Below, piece after piece: positions 10,443-19,065 of a DNA stretch of 64,000 nucleotides. Location: contig NZ_CP012670.1 in NCBI RefSeq assembly GCF_004135735.1, positions 1,426,001 to 1,490,000 of the forward strand, given 5' to 3'. Made by a program: the position numbers and the translations under genes. This stretch comes from Sorangium cellulosum. GTDB taxonomy: Bacteria > Myxococcota_A > Polyangia > Polyangiales > Polyangiaceae. Below the pieces are notes generated by a model. The model did no database searches. It worked only from the letters and a program-made list of their open reading frames with translations, and was not told the origin of the DNA. Position 1 is the first letter of the stretch, and each line of letters starts with the position of its first letter.

Positions 10443-11372
10443 ATGTCGACGCCAATCATCGCCAACGAGATCGAGCGCTACGTTCGCACCGGCGACGCCG
10501 ATATGGATGCTTGGGCGTGGCCAGGTGACTTCATGGAGCGCGGCCGCCGCCAGCACGCCGATCTTCGCGGCGCGCTCGTCGAGGAGGTCCGTCGGCTCGC
10601 GAAGGGGCGCGCGCACGAGCCGGTGCCCGCAAACGTCGGCGTCGAGTTCACGCGCGCCAAGGTGGAACCGATGGTGCGCGGGCTCTTCGCGCGCGCCGAG
10701 CAGGACGTCGTGCTCGCGACGTTCGAGAAGTCCGTCGTCTACGTCACGAGCGACACCATCGAGCCGATCATCCTGAATCACAGGTGGGATCGCTCCGCGT
10801 GGGACATCGCGAACCTGTACCTCCTCAGTGTCGGCGCGAAGCTGCTCGGCAAGAAGGCCGCGCGCATCGTCGGGCTGAGCGAGGAGACGACCTGCTATGT
10901 CTCTCCGGAGTACTTTGCCGAGGACGATCCATTCGCCGACTTCATCGTCCACGAGGCCGCGCACATCTTCCACAACTGCAAGCGGCGCACGATCGGGCTC
11001 CGCGAGACGCGCAGGAAGGAGTGGCTGCTCGACATCGAATTCGGGCAGCGCGAGACGTTCGCCTACTCGTGCGAGGCCTACGCCAGCATCGCCGCGCGCG
11101 CGAAGAGCCCCGCCGAGCGCCGGGCGCTGGCGGCCGAGTACGGCTCGAAGCGGCGGATCTCGGAGGAGCGCGTGGACCCGGCCGAGGTGGCGAGCATCGT
11201 CGCGGAGGCGGCGAGCGCGAGGAACGGCTGGAAGGTGATCCTGGCGCGGTGCGCGCCGACCAGGAAGCCGCGCTCGGCGCTGCAACTCGCGCGCGAGATG
11301 ATCGCCGCTTCGGACCGTAGCGCGTCTGCAGATGCCCTGCGCTCACGCAAATCTGGTTATCGCCGCCCCTGA
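10443..11372 (+). CDS. HEXXH metallopeptidase-like protein of unknown family
   Basis: A 309-residue soluble protein with no signal peptide. Its main feature is HEAAHIFH near residues 170-177, a HEXXH zinc-metallopeptidase motif, in the context DPFADFIVHEAAHIFHNCKR. A later acidic stretch (ETFAYSCEAYASI, about 215) could provide the third ligand, as in gluzincins, but this is only a guess. The C-terminus is basic. I do not recognise the family. It is 248 bp upstream of ietA on the same strand and lies inside the same inverted-repeat bracket, so a role in the defence cassette is plausible but not shown. Start ATG 10443 follows a short gene-free leader. Confidence 0.75.
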   Translation: MSTPIIANEIERYVRTGDADMDAWAWPGDFMERGRRQHADLRGALVEEVRRLAKGRAHEPVPANVGVEFTRAKVEPMVRGLFARAEQDVVLATFEKSVVYVTSDTIEPIILNHRWDRSAWDIANLYLLSVGAKLLGKKAARIVGLSEETTCYVSPEYFAEDDPFADFIVHEAAHIFHNCKRRTIGLRETRRKEWLLDIEFGQRETFAYSCEAYASIAARAKSPAERRALAAEYGSKRRISEERVDPAEVASIVAEAASARNGWKVILARCAPTRKPRSALQLAREMIAASDRSASADALRSRKSGYRRP

Positions 11373-11620
11373 AGTCCACAACGAGATCCTGTTCCTCGAG
11401 CTGCCCCAGGCCCCAGCCGATCAGCGAGCGCGGCCTGCGTGAGATGCGGCTCGGGACCACGGATTGGCAGGAGTCGCGTCAGCGACGGGAGGGGCTGAAG
11501 GTGGGGCTGCCGGCCGGGCCGGAAACGCACGATTCCTTGACTTCGGGAGCAGAATCCTGTAGCGCGCTGCGCGCTTTCGATGGCTCCGGTCGGGGGCTCG
11601 GGGTACAAAGTAAGGACGTC

Positions 11621-12607
11621 GTGGCCACCGCGGACCAGGTCAAAGCGCTCATCCGAAGCCACGCCGATGGCGACGACACGCGCTTCTACGCGATCGCCAT
11701 GCAGGTGGCGGCGCAGGCGGCGCGGAGCGGCCACGGCAAGTTCGCGCAGGAGCTGCGCGAGCTCGTCGACCAGGTGAAGGCGCGCGCGAAGGCGACCGAG
11801 CCCGTCCGGGGGCCGAAGCCCGTCCCGCTCGCGCAGCCCCGAGGCGAGCTCGCCGGCCTCCTCACGGTTAGCTACCCGAAGACGCGTGTGAGCGACATGG
11901 CGCTGCCCGCCGCGCTCCGCACGCGCCTCGACCGGGTGCTCACCGAGCAGCGTGAACGCGACCGTCTCCGCCAGCATGGCTTCTCGCCCATGCGGAAGCT
12001 CCTCCTCGTTGGGCCACCCGGAACCGGCAAGACGATGACCGCGGCGGCGCTCGCGGGGGAGCTTGGCTTGCCGCTCTTCAGCATCCAGCTCGACGGGCTC
12101 ATCACGAAGTACATGGGCGAGACGGCCGCGAAGCTGCGCGTGGTCTTCGACGCAATCCAGGCCACGCGCGGCGTGTACCTGTTCGACGAGTTCGATGCCC
12201 TGGGTGGCGAGCGCGGCAGCAAGAACGACGTCGGCGAGATCCGCCGGGTGCTGAACTCGTTCCTGCAGTTCCTCGAGCAGGACGACTCGGACAGCCTCGT
12301 GCTGGGGGCGACGAACCACGTCGGTTTGCTCGACCGCGCGCTCTTCCGTCGCTTCGATGCCGTGCTCGAGTACGCCCTTCCCACGCAGGAGATCGCGACG
12401 CGCGTGATGCGCGATCGCCTCGCGCTCCTCGACACGAGCAGCGTCGACTGGAGCGCCGCGGCTCACGCCGCCGACGGGCTGAGCCACGCCGAGATCGCGA
12501 TGGCGTGCGAGCAGGCCGCGAAGAACGCCATCCTCGACCACACCACGACCGTGCGCGACGCGGAGCTCGTGGCCGCGCTCGAGGAGCGACGCAGCACGCA
12601 CGCGTAG
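11621..12607 (+). CDS. ietA: AAA+ ATPase, IetA-like (antitoxin/ATPase partner of subtilase)
   Basis: A 328-residue AAA+ protein: an N-terminal helical region, Walker A VGPPGTGKT near residue 130, Walker B GVYLFDEFDAL near 185, sensor-1 GATNH near 230 and an arginine-finger stretch DRALFRRFD. The GTG start at 11621 is chosen because TAAGGA lies 4 nt upstream and the conserved family sequence begins there; the frame is open further upstream to 11444. The next gene, 22 bp downstream, is a subtilisin-like protease. This ATPase/subtilase pairing is the ietAS system, first described as a toxin-antitoxin-like stability module on Agrobacterium pTi plasmids and later listed among antiphage systems. 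Here ATPase activity presumably restrains or directs the protease. Confidence 0.85.
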   Translation: MATADQVKALIRSHADGDDTRFYAIAMQVAAQAARSGHGKFAQELRELVDQVKARAKATEPVRGPKPVPLAQPRGELAGLLTVSYPKTRVSDMALPAALRTRLDRVLTEQRERDRLRQHGFSPMRKLLLVGPPGTGKTMTAAALAGELGLPLFSIQLDGLITKYMGETAAKLRVVFDAIQATRGVYLFDEFDALGGERGSKNDVGEIRRVLNSFLQFLEQDDSDSLVLGATNHVGLLDRALFRRFDAVLEYALPTQEIATRVMRDRLALLDTSSVDWSAAAHAADGLSHAEIAMACEQAAKNAILDHTTTVRDAELVAALEERRSTHA

Positions 12608-12629
12608 CGGGCACCGGGGGGACTGACGC

Positions 12630-15176
12630 GTGGCCGCTCCTCGCAACCGCAAGCACATCCTCGTCCCCGGTCATCCGTCGACGGAGGCCTACAAGCCTCA
12701 CCCTCGGAGGATCGAGGCGACCAGGCCTGCGCCACCCGCGAGCCGCACCAGGCACGGCAAGGCGCTCGCTCGCGCGCTGAAGACCGCCGTCGCGGAGGCC
12801 GACCAGCGTCGCCGGGACGCGGGCACCGCGGTGCACGGCGCCGAGCCGGGCCTCTACGTGCAGTTCGAGAGCCAGCCGGGCGCCCCGCTCCAACTGAGCG
12901 CGCTCGAGGATGCTCGGCAGGGCATCGAGCTCGTTGCCGTGAGCCACACCAAGACGGACGAGCCCGAGCCGCGCCGCATCGAGCGGGCCACGGTGTTCGT
13001 GCCCGACGGGAAGGTGAAGCACTTCCTCCAGCGCTTCGAGAGCTACGCGAAGACAGCTCCCAAGAAGAAGGGCGAGCGCCGGCACGAGGACATGCTCGAC
13101 CCGGTGGCGACACTGCGGCTCGCGACGCTGCGCGGGCTGTGGACGGACGCGGTCGAGGCCTATCCCGACGAGCATGAGGTCATCTGGTGGGAGGTGTGGC
13201 TTCGCCGGCAGGATGGCGACGAACTCGCGCGCCTGCTCGAGTTCGCTGGGCTGAAGCGACTCGACGTTACGCCCCGTCGCCTCCAGTTCGACGACCGCAT
13301 CGTCACGCTGTTGCGCGCCTCACCGTCGCAGCTCGCGGCCTCCGTGGACGTGCTGAACGACCTCGCCGAGGTGCGGAAGGCCAAGGAGACGGCGACGGTC
13401 TTCGTCGACATGGGCCCGGACGAGCAAGGCGACTGGGTGAAGGAGCTCGTCGCGCGAACGACGCCGCCCCCCTCGGACGCGCCAGCGGTGTGTGTCCTCG
13501 ACACCGGTGTGAACCGCGGGCACCCGTTGATCGAGCCAGCGCTCGATGCCGCGGATTGCCAGGCCTGCGACCCGTCCTGGGCTACCCACGACCACGACGG
13601 CCACGGCACCGAGATGGCGGGGCTCGCTCTCTACGGCGATCTCACGCCGGTGCTCGCTGGCTCGGCGCCGCTGCCGCTCCGGCATCGCCTCGAGTCGGTG
13701 AAGATCCTGCCGCCGAACGGCCAGAACCCGCCCGAGCTCTACGGCGCCGTCACCGCGGAGGCAGCGAGCCGCGCCGAGATCCAGGCGCCTTTGCGGAGCC
13801 GCTGTTTCTCGATGGCGATCGCTGCCACCGACGAGCGCGATCGAGGCCAGCCCACCTCCTGGTCCGCCGCCGTCGACGCGCTCGCGGCGGGCCGCGCGTT
13901 CGACGCGAGCACGCGCGGGCTCGTCTACCTCGACGGCGGCGACGAGGCTGCTCGTCGGCTGTTCGTGCTGTGCGCGGGCAATGTCGATGCGAACGCTCTC
14001 CAGCCGACGCACCTCGACCGGAGCGACACTGACCCGATCCACGATCCGGGGCAAGCCTGGAATGCGCTCACCGTCGGCGCCTTTACCGAGATGGCCGTCA
14101 TCGCGGACCCGAGGTGGTCGAGCTGGCAGCCGGTGGCCCGACCGGGGGACCTCTCGCCCTGGAGCACGACGGGTGTCACGTTCGCCGAGGCGTGGCCCAT
14201 CAAGCCCGATGTCGTCTTCGAGGGTGGCAACGTCGTGACGAACGCCAAGGGCGAGGTCGACTTTCCGTGCCCCGACCTCAGCCTGCTCTCGACGCACTAC
14301 CGGCCCTCCGAGAGGTCCTTCGTCCTGAGCTGGGCGACGAGCGCGGCGACCGCACAGGCTGCCCGCATGGCCGCGATGATCGCCGCCGAGTACCCGACGC
14401 TGTGGCCCGAAGCGGTGCGCGCGCTCGTCGTGCACGCGGCCGAGTGGACGCCGGCGATGCAAGCGCACCTGCGCGGTGCGAGCGGCAAGCGGGAGCGAGC
14501 GAGACTCGTTCGGCGCTACGGCTTCGGCGTGCCCCGCCTCGAGCGTGCGCTTCGTAGCGCGAGCGACGCGCTCACCCTCATCGCCCAGGACCGCATCTGC
14601 CCGTTCGTGCCGAAGCCCAGCAAGCCCAACGAGCGGCAGATGGGTGATATCCACTTCTTCGAGCTGCCCTGGCCGCGCGAGGTCCTCCAGGGCCTCGGCG
14701 AGACGGCGGTGCGGCTGCGCGTCACGCTCTCCTACTTCATCGAGCCGAACCCGGGGCGCCGCGGCTGGAAGAGACGCCACCGCTACGCGTCGCACGGCCT
14801 GCGCTTCGAGGTGAAGGGCCCGACCGAGTCGATGGACGAGTTCCGCAAGCGCCTCAACCATAAGGCGCTCGAAGAGGACGAGGAGAAGCCCACGACTGGA
14901 GGCGACTCCTCCGAGTGGTACCTCGGCGAGCAGGCTCGCAATCGCGGCTCGATCCACTCGGACGTCCTCTCCGGCTTCGCCGCCGACCTCGCGGAGCGCG
15001 GCGTCGTCGCGGTCTACCCTGTGAGCGGCTGGTGGAAGGACCAGCCCAGGCGCGATCGGAGCCACCTGGGCGCGCGGTACGCGCTGGTCGTGAGCATCGA
15101 GACACCGGGCGTCGAGACCGACATCTGGACGCCCGTGGCCCAGCAGGTCGGCGCGCTGGTCGAGATCGCGGGCTGA
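12630..15176 (+). CDS. ietS: Subtilisin-like serine protease, IetS-like
   Basis: An 848-residue cytoplasmic S8-family protease without a signal peptide. The catalytic triad is visible: Asp in VCVLDTGVN (about residue 291), His in HDGHGTEMAG (about 324) and Ser in ATSAATAQAA (about 571); the usual Gly before TS is Ala. Residues 1-280 form a long N-terminal region unlike secreted subtilisins, and a C-terminal region of about 200 residues follows the protease domain. GTG 12630 has a G-rich Shine-Dalgarno sequence just upstream. With the AAA+ gene 22 bp upstream it forms an IetAS module, in which the protease is the probable toxic effector. Its substrate is unknown. Confidence 0.87.
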   Translation: MAAPRNRKHILVPGHPSTEAYKPHPRRIEATRPAPPASRTRHGKALARALKTAVAEADQRRRDAGTAVHGAEPGLYVQFESQPGAPLQLSALEDARQGIELVAVSHTKTDEPEPRRIERATVFVPDGKVKHFLQRFESYAKTAPKKKGERRHEDMLDPVATLRLATLRGLWTDAVEAYPDEHEVIWWEVWLRRQDGDELARLLEFAGLKRLDVTPRRLQFDDRIVTLLRASPSQLAASVDVLNDLAEVRKAKETATVFVDMGPDEQGDWVKELVARTTPPPSDAPAVCVLDTGVNRGHPLIEPALDAADCQACDPSWATHDHDGHGTEMAGLALYGDLTPVLAGSAPLPLRHRLESVKILPPNGQNPPELYGAVTAEAASRAEIQAPLRSRCFSMAIAATDERDRGQPTSWSAAVDALAAGRAFDASTRGLVYLDGGDEAARRLFVLCAGNVDANALQPTHLDRSDTDPIHDPGQAWNALTVGAFTEMAVIADPRWSSWQPVARPGDLSPWSTTGVTFAEAWPIKPDVVFEGGNVVTNAKGEVDFPCPDLSLLSTHYRPSERSFVLSWATSAATAQAARMAAMIAAEYPTLWPEAVRALVVHAAEWTPAMQAHLRGASGKRERARLVRRYGFGVPRLERALRSASDALTLIAQDRICPFVPKPSKPNERQMGDIHFFELPWPREVLQGLGETAVRLRVTLSYFIEPNPGRRGWKRRHRYASHGLRFEVKGPTESMDEFRKRLNHKALEEDEEKPTTGGDSSEWYLGEQARNRGSIHSDVLSGFAADLAERGVVAVYPVSGWWKDQPRRDRSHLGARYALVVSIETPGVETDIWTPVAQQVGALVEIAG

Positions 15177-15229
15177 CGGCGTCTTCGGCGCTCCTCGGCT
15201 CTTGTAGGCAGAGTCCGCTTCCTGCATTC

Positions 15230-15505
15230 TTCCTCTCGTCGACGACGAGCAGGGCGCGGGGGCGCGCCCAGTAGCTGGGGCGAGATCGCGGTAGCGCTCG
15301 CGCGGCCAGCAGGGCATCACGCGGATGACGTCGGCCAGGTAGGCCTCGGGGTCGAGACCGTGGAGCTTGCAGCTCGCCACGAGCGAGGAGAGGTTGGCGG
15401 CGGCAGAGGCGTGGTCGTCGCTGCCAAAGAAGAGCCAGGACTTCAGCCCCTCCGGTGAGCCCCCAAGCGAGGTCACCACCGTCGCGTCGGCAAGCTCGAG
15501 GTACA
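15230..15505 (-). pseudogene. IS66-family transposase C-terminal remnant
   Basis: Read on the minus strand, the segment encodes LKSWLFFGSDDHASAAANLS, then VASCKLHGLDPEAYLADVI and RYRDLAP. This is the conserved C-terminus of IS66 transposases (RxWLFFGSD, LxGxDPxAYLxDVL). The catalytic part is absent, and the coding frame shifts after RYRDLAP. It fills most of the gap 15177-15610 between ietS and brxHI and marks past transposition at the join between the two defence systems. Confidence 0.75.
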
Positions 15506-15509
15506 CGCG
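15480..15509 (-). repeat. Right arm of the 30-bp inverted repeat
   Basis: It is the reverse complement of 10306-10335 with one mismatch (A at 15493). On the minus strand it is fused in frame to the IS66 remnant, again encoding RVYLELADAT. Shared coding content suggests both arms came from one repeated gene rather than from transposon termini. Confidence 0.65.
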
Positions 15510-15610
15510 CCCACGCGCGCGTCGTACAAGCTCTCGGTCTGGAATAGCCTGCTCGGTAACAGCCTAAACCAGATATCTCAGGGCGGAATCGGCCGCGGAG
15601 AATGGCGCCA

Positions 15611-17755
15611 TCATACCTCTCCCTCCTGGCTCGTCGCACCGCGTCTCCACGCCGCGAGGGTCGCGTTCGCGTCGTCGACGTTCATCGTCTCGCGGGCGAT
15701 GAGGCCGTGCTCGATCTCCGGCGGAAGGCACGGCTGGAACTTCGACACGCGCGAGCGCTGGCCAGGATCGACGAGGCGCGCGGCGTCGGCCCAGCCGAGC
15801 GGCGCACGGGCGGCGAGCGCGTCGATGGCCTGCCGGATCGCGACCGCGCTCTCGGCGGCCCCCTCGGCGAAGGTGATGAACGTGTTCCCGGGCGAGACGC
15901 GGGCGCCGAGCTCCAGCTCCAGGAGGCCCGCCAGGACGCGGTTGCCGGCGCCGCCGCCAAAGGTCCACCAGCGGCAGCGGCCATCGGGGTCTTCTTCGAG
16001 GGGTAACGCGCCGTCGTCAAGGAAGGCGTGCGATTCGCGTTGCGCCTCGAGCGCGGCGACAGCGCGCTTCGACCATGATGGATCGGAGTCGTTCCCCGCC
16101 AGAACTCGGCGCATCGCCTGGCACAACGAGCGCTCGAGGCTCATGGGGTGTCCGAACCAGCGCGGGTACCCGCCCGCCTCTGCGGGCTCGACGGAACATG
16201 TGCCGCCCCTCCAGTCGACGCCGACAATGCGCCATGGGCGTCCGGCAAGGACGAAGTTCGGGCTCTGGCGCTCCTTGTCCTGGAGGAACGAGGCATCGAC
16301 GACGCCGACCTCCGTCTGGCCGTGCGTCACGCGCAGCACGCGGGGTGTCGAGAACACCGCGTACAGCTCGAGGAAGTTCCGCGCGCCATAGAGCCGCTCG
16401 CCCCTGGCGCCGAGCGCGAGCCGCGCGTCGGCGTCGACGAGGATGTCGCTGTCGACCATGTGGCGGACGATGCTCTCACGCTCCTCTGCGGAGACATCGC
16501 GGAAGGCGGCGCAGCCTTCAAGCCAGCTCCACCACCCGTGCGAGGCCGAGCCCTGCTCCTGCATCGAGAGCGCGATGGCCTGGTGCGCGAGCACGTGGGG
16601 CGCCCACGCCGAGGGGCTCGCGGGCTCCACGTAGCCGCGCCGGAACAGGTCGATGATGGCGGCCGCGCGCAGGAGCGCGTCGTTGTCGGTCGCGAGGAAG
16701 GTGCAGTTCGCGGTCGAGCCCGCCCGTCGACCCGTTCGGCCCATGCGCTGCAGGAACGACGAGACGCTGCTCGGCGCGTCGATCTGAATCACGTGATCGA
16801 GATCGCCGACGTCGATGCCGAGCTCCAGCGCGCTCGTCGCGACGATGACGCAATTGGTGCCCTCCTCGAACGCCTTCTCGGCGGCGGTTCGCTCGGAGAG
16901 CGCCAGCGACGAGTGCGATAGATAGACGTCCACGCCGCGCTGCGAGAGCCGGTGACCGAGCTGCTCGACGCGCCTGCGGCTGTCGACGAAGACCAGGCGC
17001 CGCGTGCCCGGGTCAAGGCGGTCGATGAGGAGCGCCGCGTTGTCCAGCGTGCCGACGAAGTCCAGGTGCAGGTCCGGCGGCTTGCGTGCGCCGCCCGGGT
17101 CGACGACGCGCTGGGGCCTCAGGCTGCTGCCGCTGAGCCACGTGACGATGACCTCGGGATCACCGACGGTCGCCGACAGGCCGATGCGCTGGATGTCCGC
17201 CTCCGCAATGCGTGAAATGCGCTCGAGCAGCGCGACGAGGTGAGCCCCGCGATCGTCGCCCGCGAAGGCGTGTACCTCGTCGACCACCACGGCGCGCACA
17301 TGCGCGAGCAAGCGGCGCGCGGGCGTGCGCGTCGAGAGCAGCATCGCTTCGAGCGACTCGGGCGTGATGGACAGCACGTCGGGCGGGTCGCCGACAAGGC
17401 GCTTGCGCGCGGGCTCCTTCACGTCGCCGTGCCACTTGCCGGCGCGCCTTCCAATGAGCCCCGTGAGCTTCGAGAGCCGCGCCTCCTGGTTGTTGAGGAG
17501 CGCGCGGATCGGCGCGACGTAGAGCACCGAGACGCCGCGCCAGTCCTCGACATCCATTTTCGAGAGGAGCGGCAAGAACGCCGCCTCCGTCTTGCCGCCC
17601 GCGGTGGGCGCGAGCACAACGCAGTTGGCCCCGTCGAGGATTGCCTCGGTCGAGAGCGCCTGGACCGGACGAAGACCGCTCCATCCCAGCCCGTTCGCGA
17701 TCTGGTAGCGAACGGCGGGGCTCAGGCGGTCGATGACGTCCGGGCGCGTCGTCAC
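15611..17755 (-). CDS. brxHI: BREX type 2 Lhr-like DEAD/H helicase BrxHI
   Basis: A 714-residue superfamily 2 helicase. Motif I is APTAGGKTEAA (about residues 49-59), motif II VVVDEVHAF near 157, motif III SATVGDP near 200, and the second RecA domain holds VIVATSALELGIDVGDLDHVIQ and QRMGRTGRRAGS. The C-terminal region resembles Lhr-type helicases. In type 2 BREX loci brxHI is the last gene, as here. The GTG start at 17755 overlaps the brxD stop (GTGA, 4 nt), which supports translational coupling. Downstream lies the IS66 remnant and no further BREX gene. Confidence 0.9.
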   Translation of the reverse strand: MTTRPDVIDRLSPAVRYQIANGLGWSGLRPVQALSTEAILDGANCVVLAPTAGGKTEAAFLPLLSKMDVEDWRGVSVLYVAPIRALLNNQEARLSKLTGLIGRRAGKWHGDVKEPARKRLVGDPPDVLSITPESLEAMLLSTRTPARRLLAHVRAVVVDEVHAFAGDDRGAHLVALLERISRIAEADIQRIGLSATVGDPEVIVTWLSGSSLRPQRVVDPGGARKPPDLHLDFVGTLDNAALLIDRLDPGTRRLVFVDSRRRVEQLGHRLSQRGVDVYLSHSSLALSERTAAEKAFEEGTNCVIVATSALELGIDVGDLDHVIQIDAPSSVSSFLQRMGRTGRRAGSTANCTFLATDNDALLRAAAIIDLFRRGYVEPASPSAWAPHVLAHQAIALSMQEQGSASHGWWSWLEGCAAFRDVSAEERESIVRHMVDSDILVDADARLALGARGERLYGARNFLELYAVFSTPRVLRVTHGQTEVGVVDASFLQDKERQSPNFVLAGRPWRIVGVDWRGGTCSVEPAEAGGYPRWFGHPMSLERSLCQAMRRVLAGNDSDPSWSKRAVAALEAQRESHAFLDDGALPLEEDPDGRCRWWTFGGGAGNRVLAGLLELELGARVSPGNTFITFAEGAAESAVAIRQAIDALAARAPLGWADAARLVDPGQRSRVSKFQPCLPPEIEHGLIARETMNVDDANATLAAWRRGATSQEGEV

Positions 17756-19065
17756 AGGTCGAGCTCGATGTCGTCAGGCTTCCTGCCGGCGGCTGCGGCC
17801 TGCTCTTCGAGCGTGAGCTCCTCGGCGTCGATGCGGATATCGAGGTCCCTGGCCGGGTCGAAGTCGGGGAACAGGTCGACCCGGTCCAGGATGGCCGCGA
17901 CGAGCTTCCGCAAGAAGATGCGCGGGGCCACGCCGACCTTGCCGCCGAGCTTCCCCGCGACCTGGTTCGCGAGCCCCGTCAGCACCGCGTCGGTGACGCG
18001 CGCCGCCATTCGCTCAAGGTGGTCCGTCGGGTACAGGTCCCGCACCCGGCGGCCCACTTCGATGAGCCGCTCCTGGTCGAACGGGAACAGGCGCACCTGG
18101 ACGTCGCGCGGGTTGTCCCACTTCGGGTCGCCCGAGAAGTCGACGTGCAGACGCTGCGCGAGCGGCGGCAGGCGCTTCACGCCGTTCGGCCCGTCGAAGA
18201 ACGCGGGCGTGCCGGTGATGAGGATGTAGAGCCCCGCGAAGCGACCGCCGTACAGATCGTCGATCAGCTTGCGGATCGCCTCGAGGCTCCTGTCGCGGCT
18301 GTCGGAGCGAACGCGCTGGATGGTCTCGACCTCGTCGAGGACGAGCAGAAGCCCCGGTCGCCCGCACTGCTGCAAGACCGCGAGCAGTCCACGCAAGAAG
18401 CCGAGCGCGCCGGTGTGGTCGATCTCGCCCTTGATGCCCGCCCGCTTCTTGATATCCGCGCTGACGTTGGGCTGACCCATCAGCCACGCGATGAGCCCCT
18501 CGGCGAGCGCGTGGTCCTCGGCCACCTCGGCGGCGTGATACGCGCGCAGCACCGCTGCGTACTGCGGCTGCACTGCGCTCACGTCCTTCAAGCGCGCCTC
18601 GAGCAGGTCGCCGACGCCGTCGGCCAGCGCCTTCAAGTCGTCGGGATCGCGAAGCGTGCGCGAGACCTCTTCTTCGAGGCCCATCAGCCACTGCGAGATG
18701 ATCGCGCGGAACGCGCCTGTGTCCCACTCGGCCGTGCGCAGTCCTTCCATCGCTCGGCGGTAGACCGTCTCGAGTCGATGCAGCGGCGTGTCGTTCTCGG
18801 AAATCTGCACCTCGGCGACGGCGAAGCCTCGCGCCAGCGCCTGTTGCTGGTACCAGCGCGCGGTGAAGCTCTTGCCGCAACCGAAGTCGCCGCGCAGCGC
18901 CTTGAACACCGCGCCGCCCGTGGCGCAGCGCTCCAGCTCCTCCTTCAACGAGACTTCGAACCGGTCGGTCCCCACCGCGAACAGGTCGAGTCCGCGGCGT
19001 GGCACCGTTCCTCGGCGCAGCGCCTCGATGACGTCTTTGCGGAGCAGCACGCTGGGCTTGCTCAT
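17752..19065 (-). CDS. brxD: BREX type 2 ATPase BrxD
   Basis: A 437-residue P-loop protein of the DUF2791/BrxD family. Walker A GDFGCGKSF lies near residue 57, Walker B LLLVLDEVE near 238 and a sensor-like LYILITGTP follows. The tail IDAEELTLEEQAAAAGRKPDDIELDL is typical of the family. BrxD is found specifically in type 2 BREX, between pglZ and the helicase gene, as here. The ATG at 19065 overlaps the pglZ stop (ATGA). The frame is open well upstream, but homology and coupling both fix this start. Confidence 0.9.
   Translation of the reverse strand: MSKPSVLLRKDVIEALRRGTVPRRGLDLFAVGTDRFEVSLKEELERCATGGAVFKALRGDFGCGKSFTARWYQQQALARGFAVAEVQISENDTPLHRLETVYRRAMEGLRTAEWDTGAFRAIISQWLMGLEEEVSRTLRDPDDLKALADGVGDLLEARLKDVSAVQPQYAAVLRAYHAAEVAEDHALAEGLIAWLMGQPNVSADIKKRAGIKGEIDHTGALGFLRGLLAVLQQCGRPGLLLVLDEVETIQRVRSDSRDRSLEAIRKLIDDLYGGRFAGLYILITGTPAFFDGPNGVKRLPPLAQRLHVDFSGDPKWDNPRDVQVRLFPFDQERLIEVGRRVRDLYPTDHLERMAARVTDAVLTGLANQVAGKLGGKVGVAPRIFLRKLVAAILDRVDLFPDFDPARDLDIRIDAEELTLEEQAAAAGRKPDDIELDL

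Noticed and set aside
11444..11620. Upstream extension of ietA
   Set aside because: The frame is open, but the extension lacks a ribosome binding site and is compositionally non-coding; GTG 11621 has TAAGGA.
13320..15506. 728-codon minus-strand frame starting with the IS66 remnant
   Set aside because: Only the first 90 codons resemble IS66; the rest is antisense to ietS.
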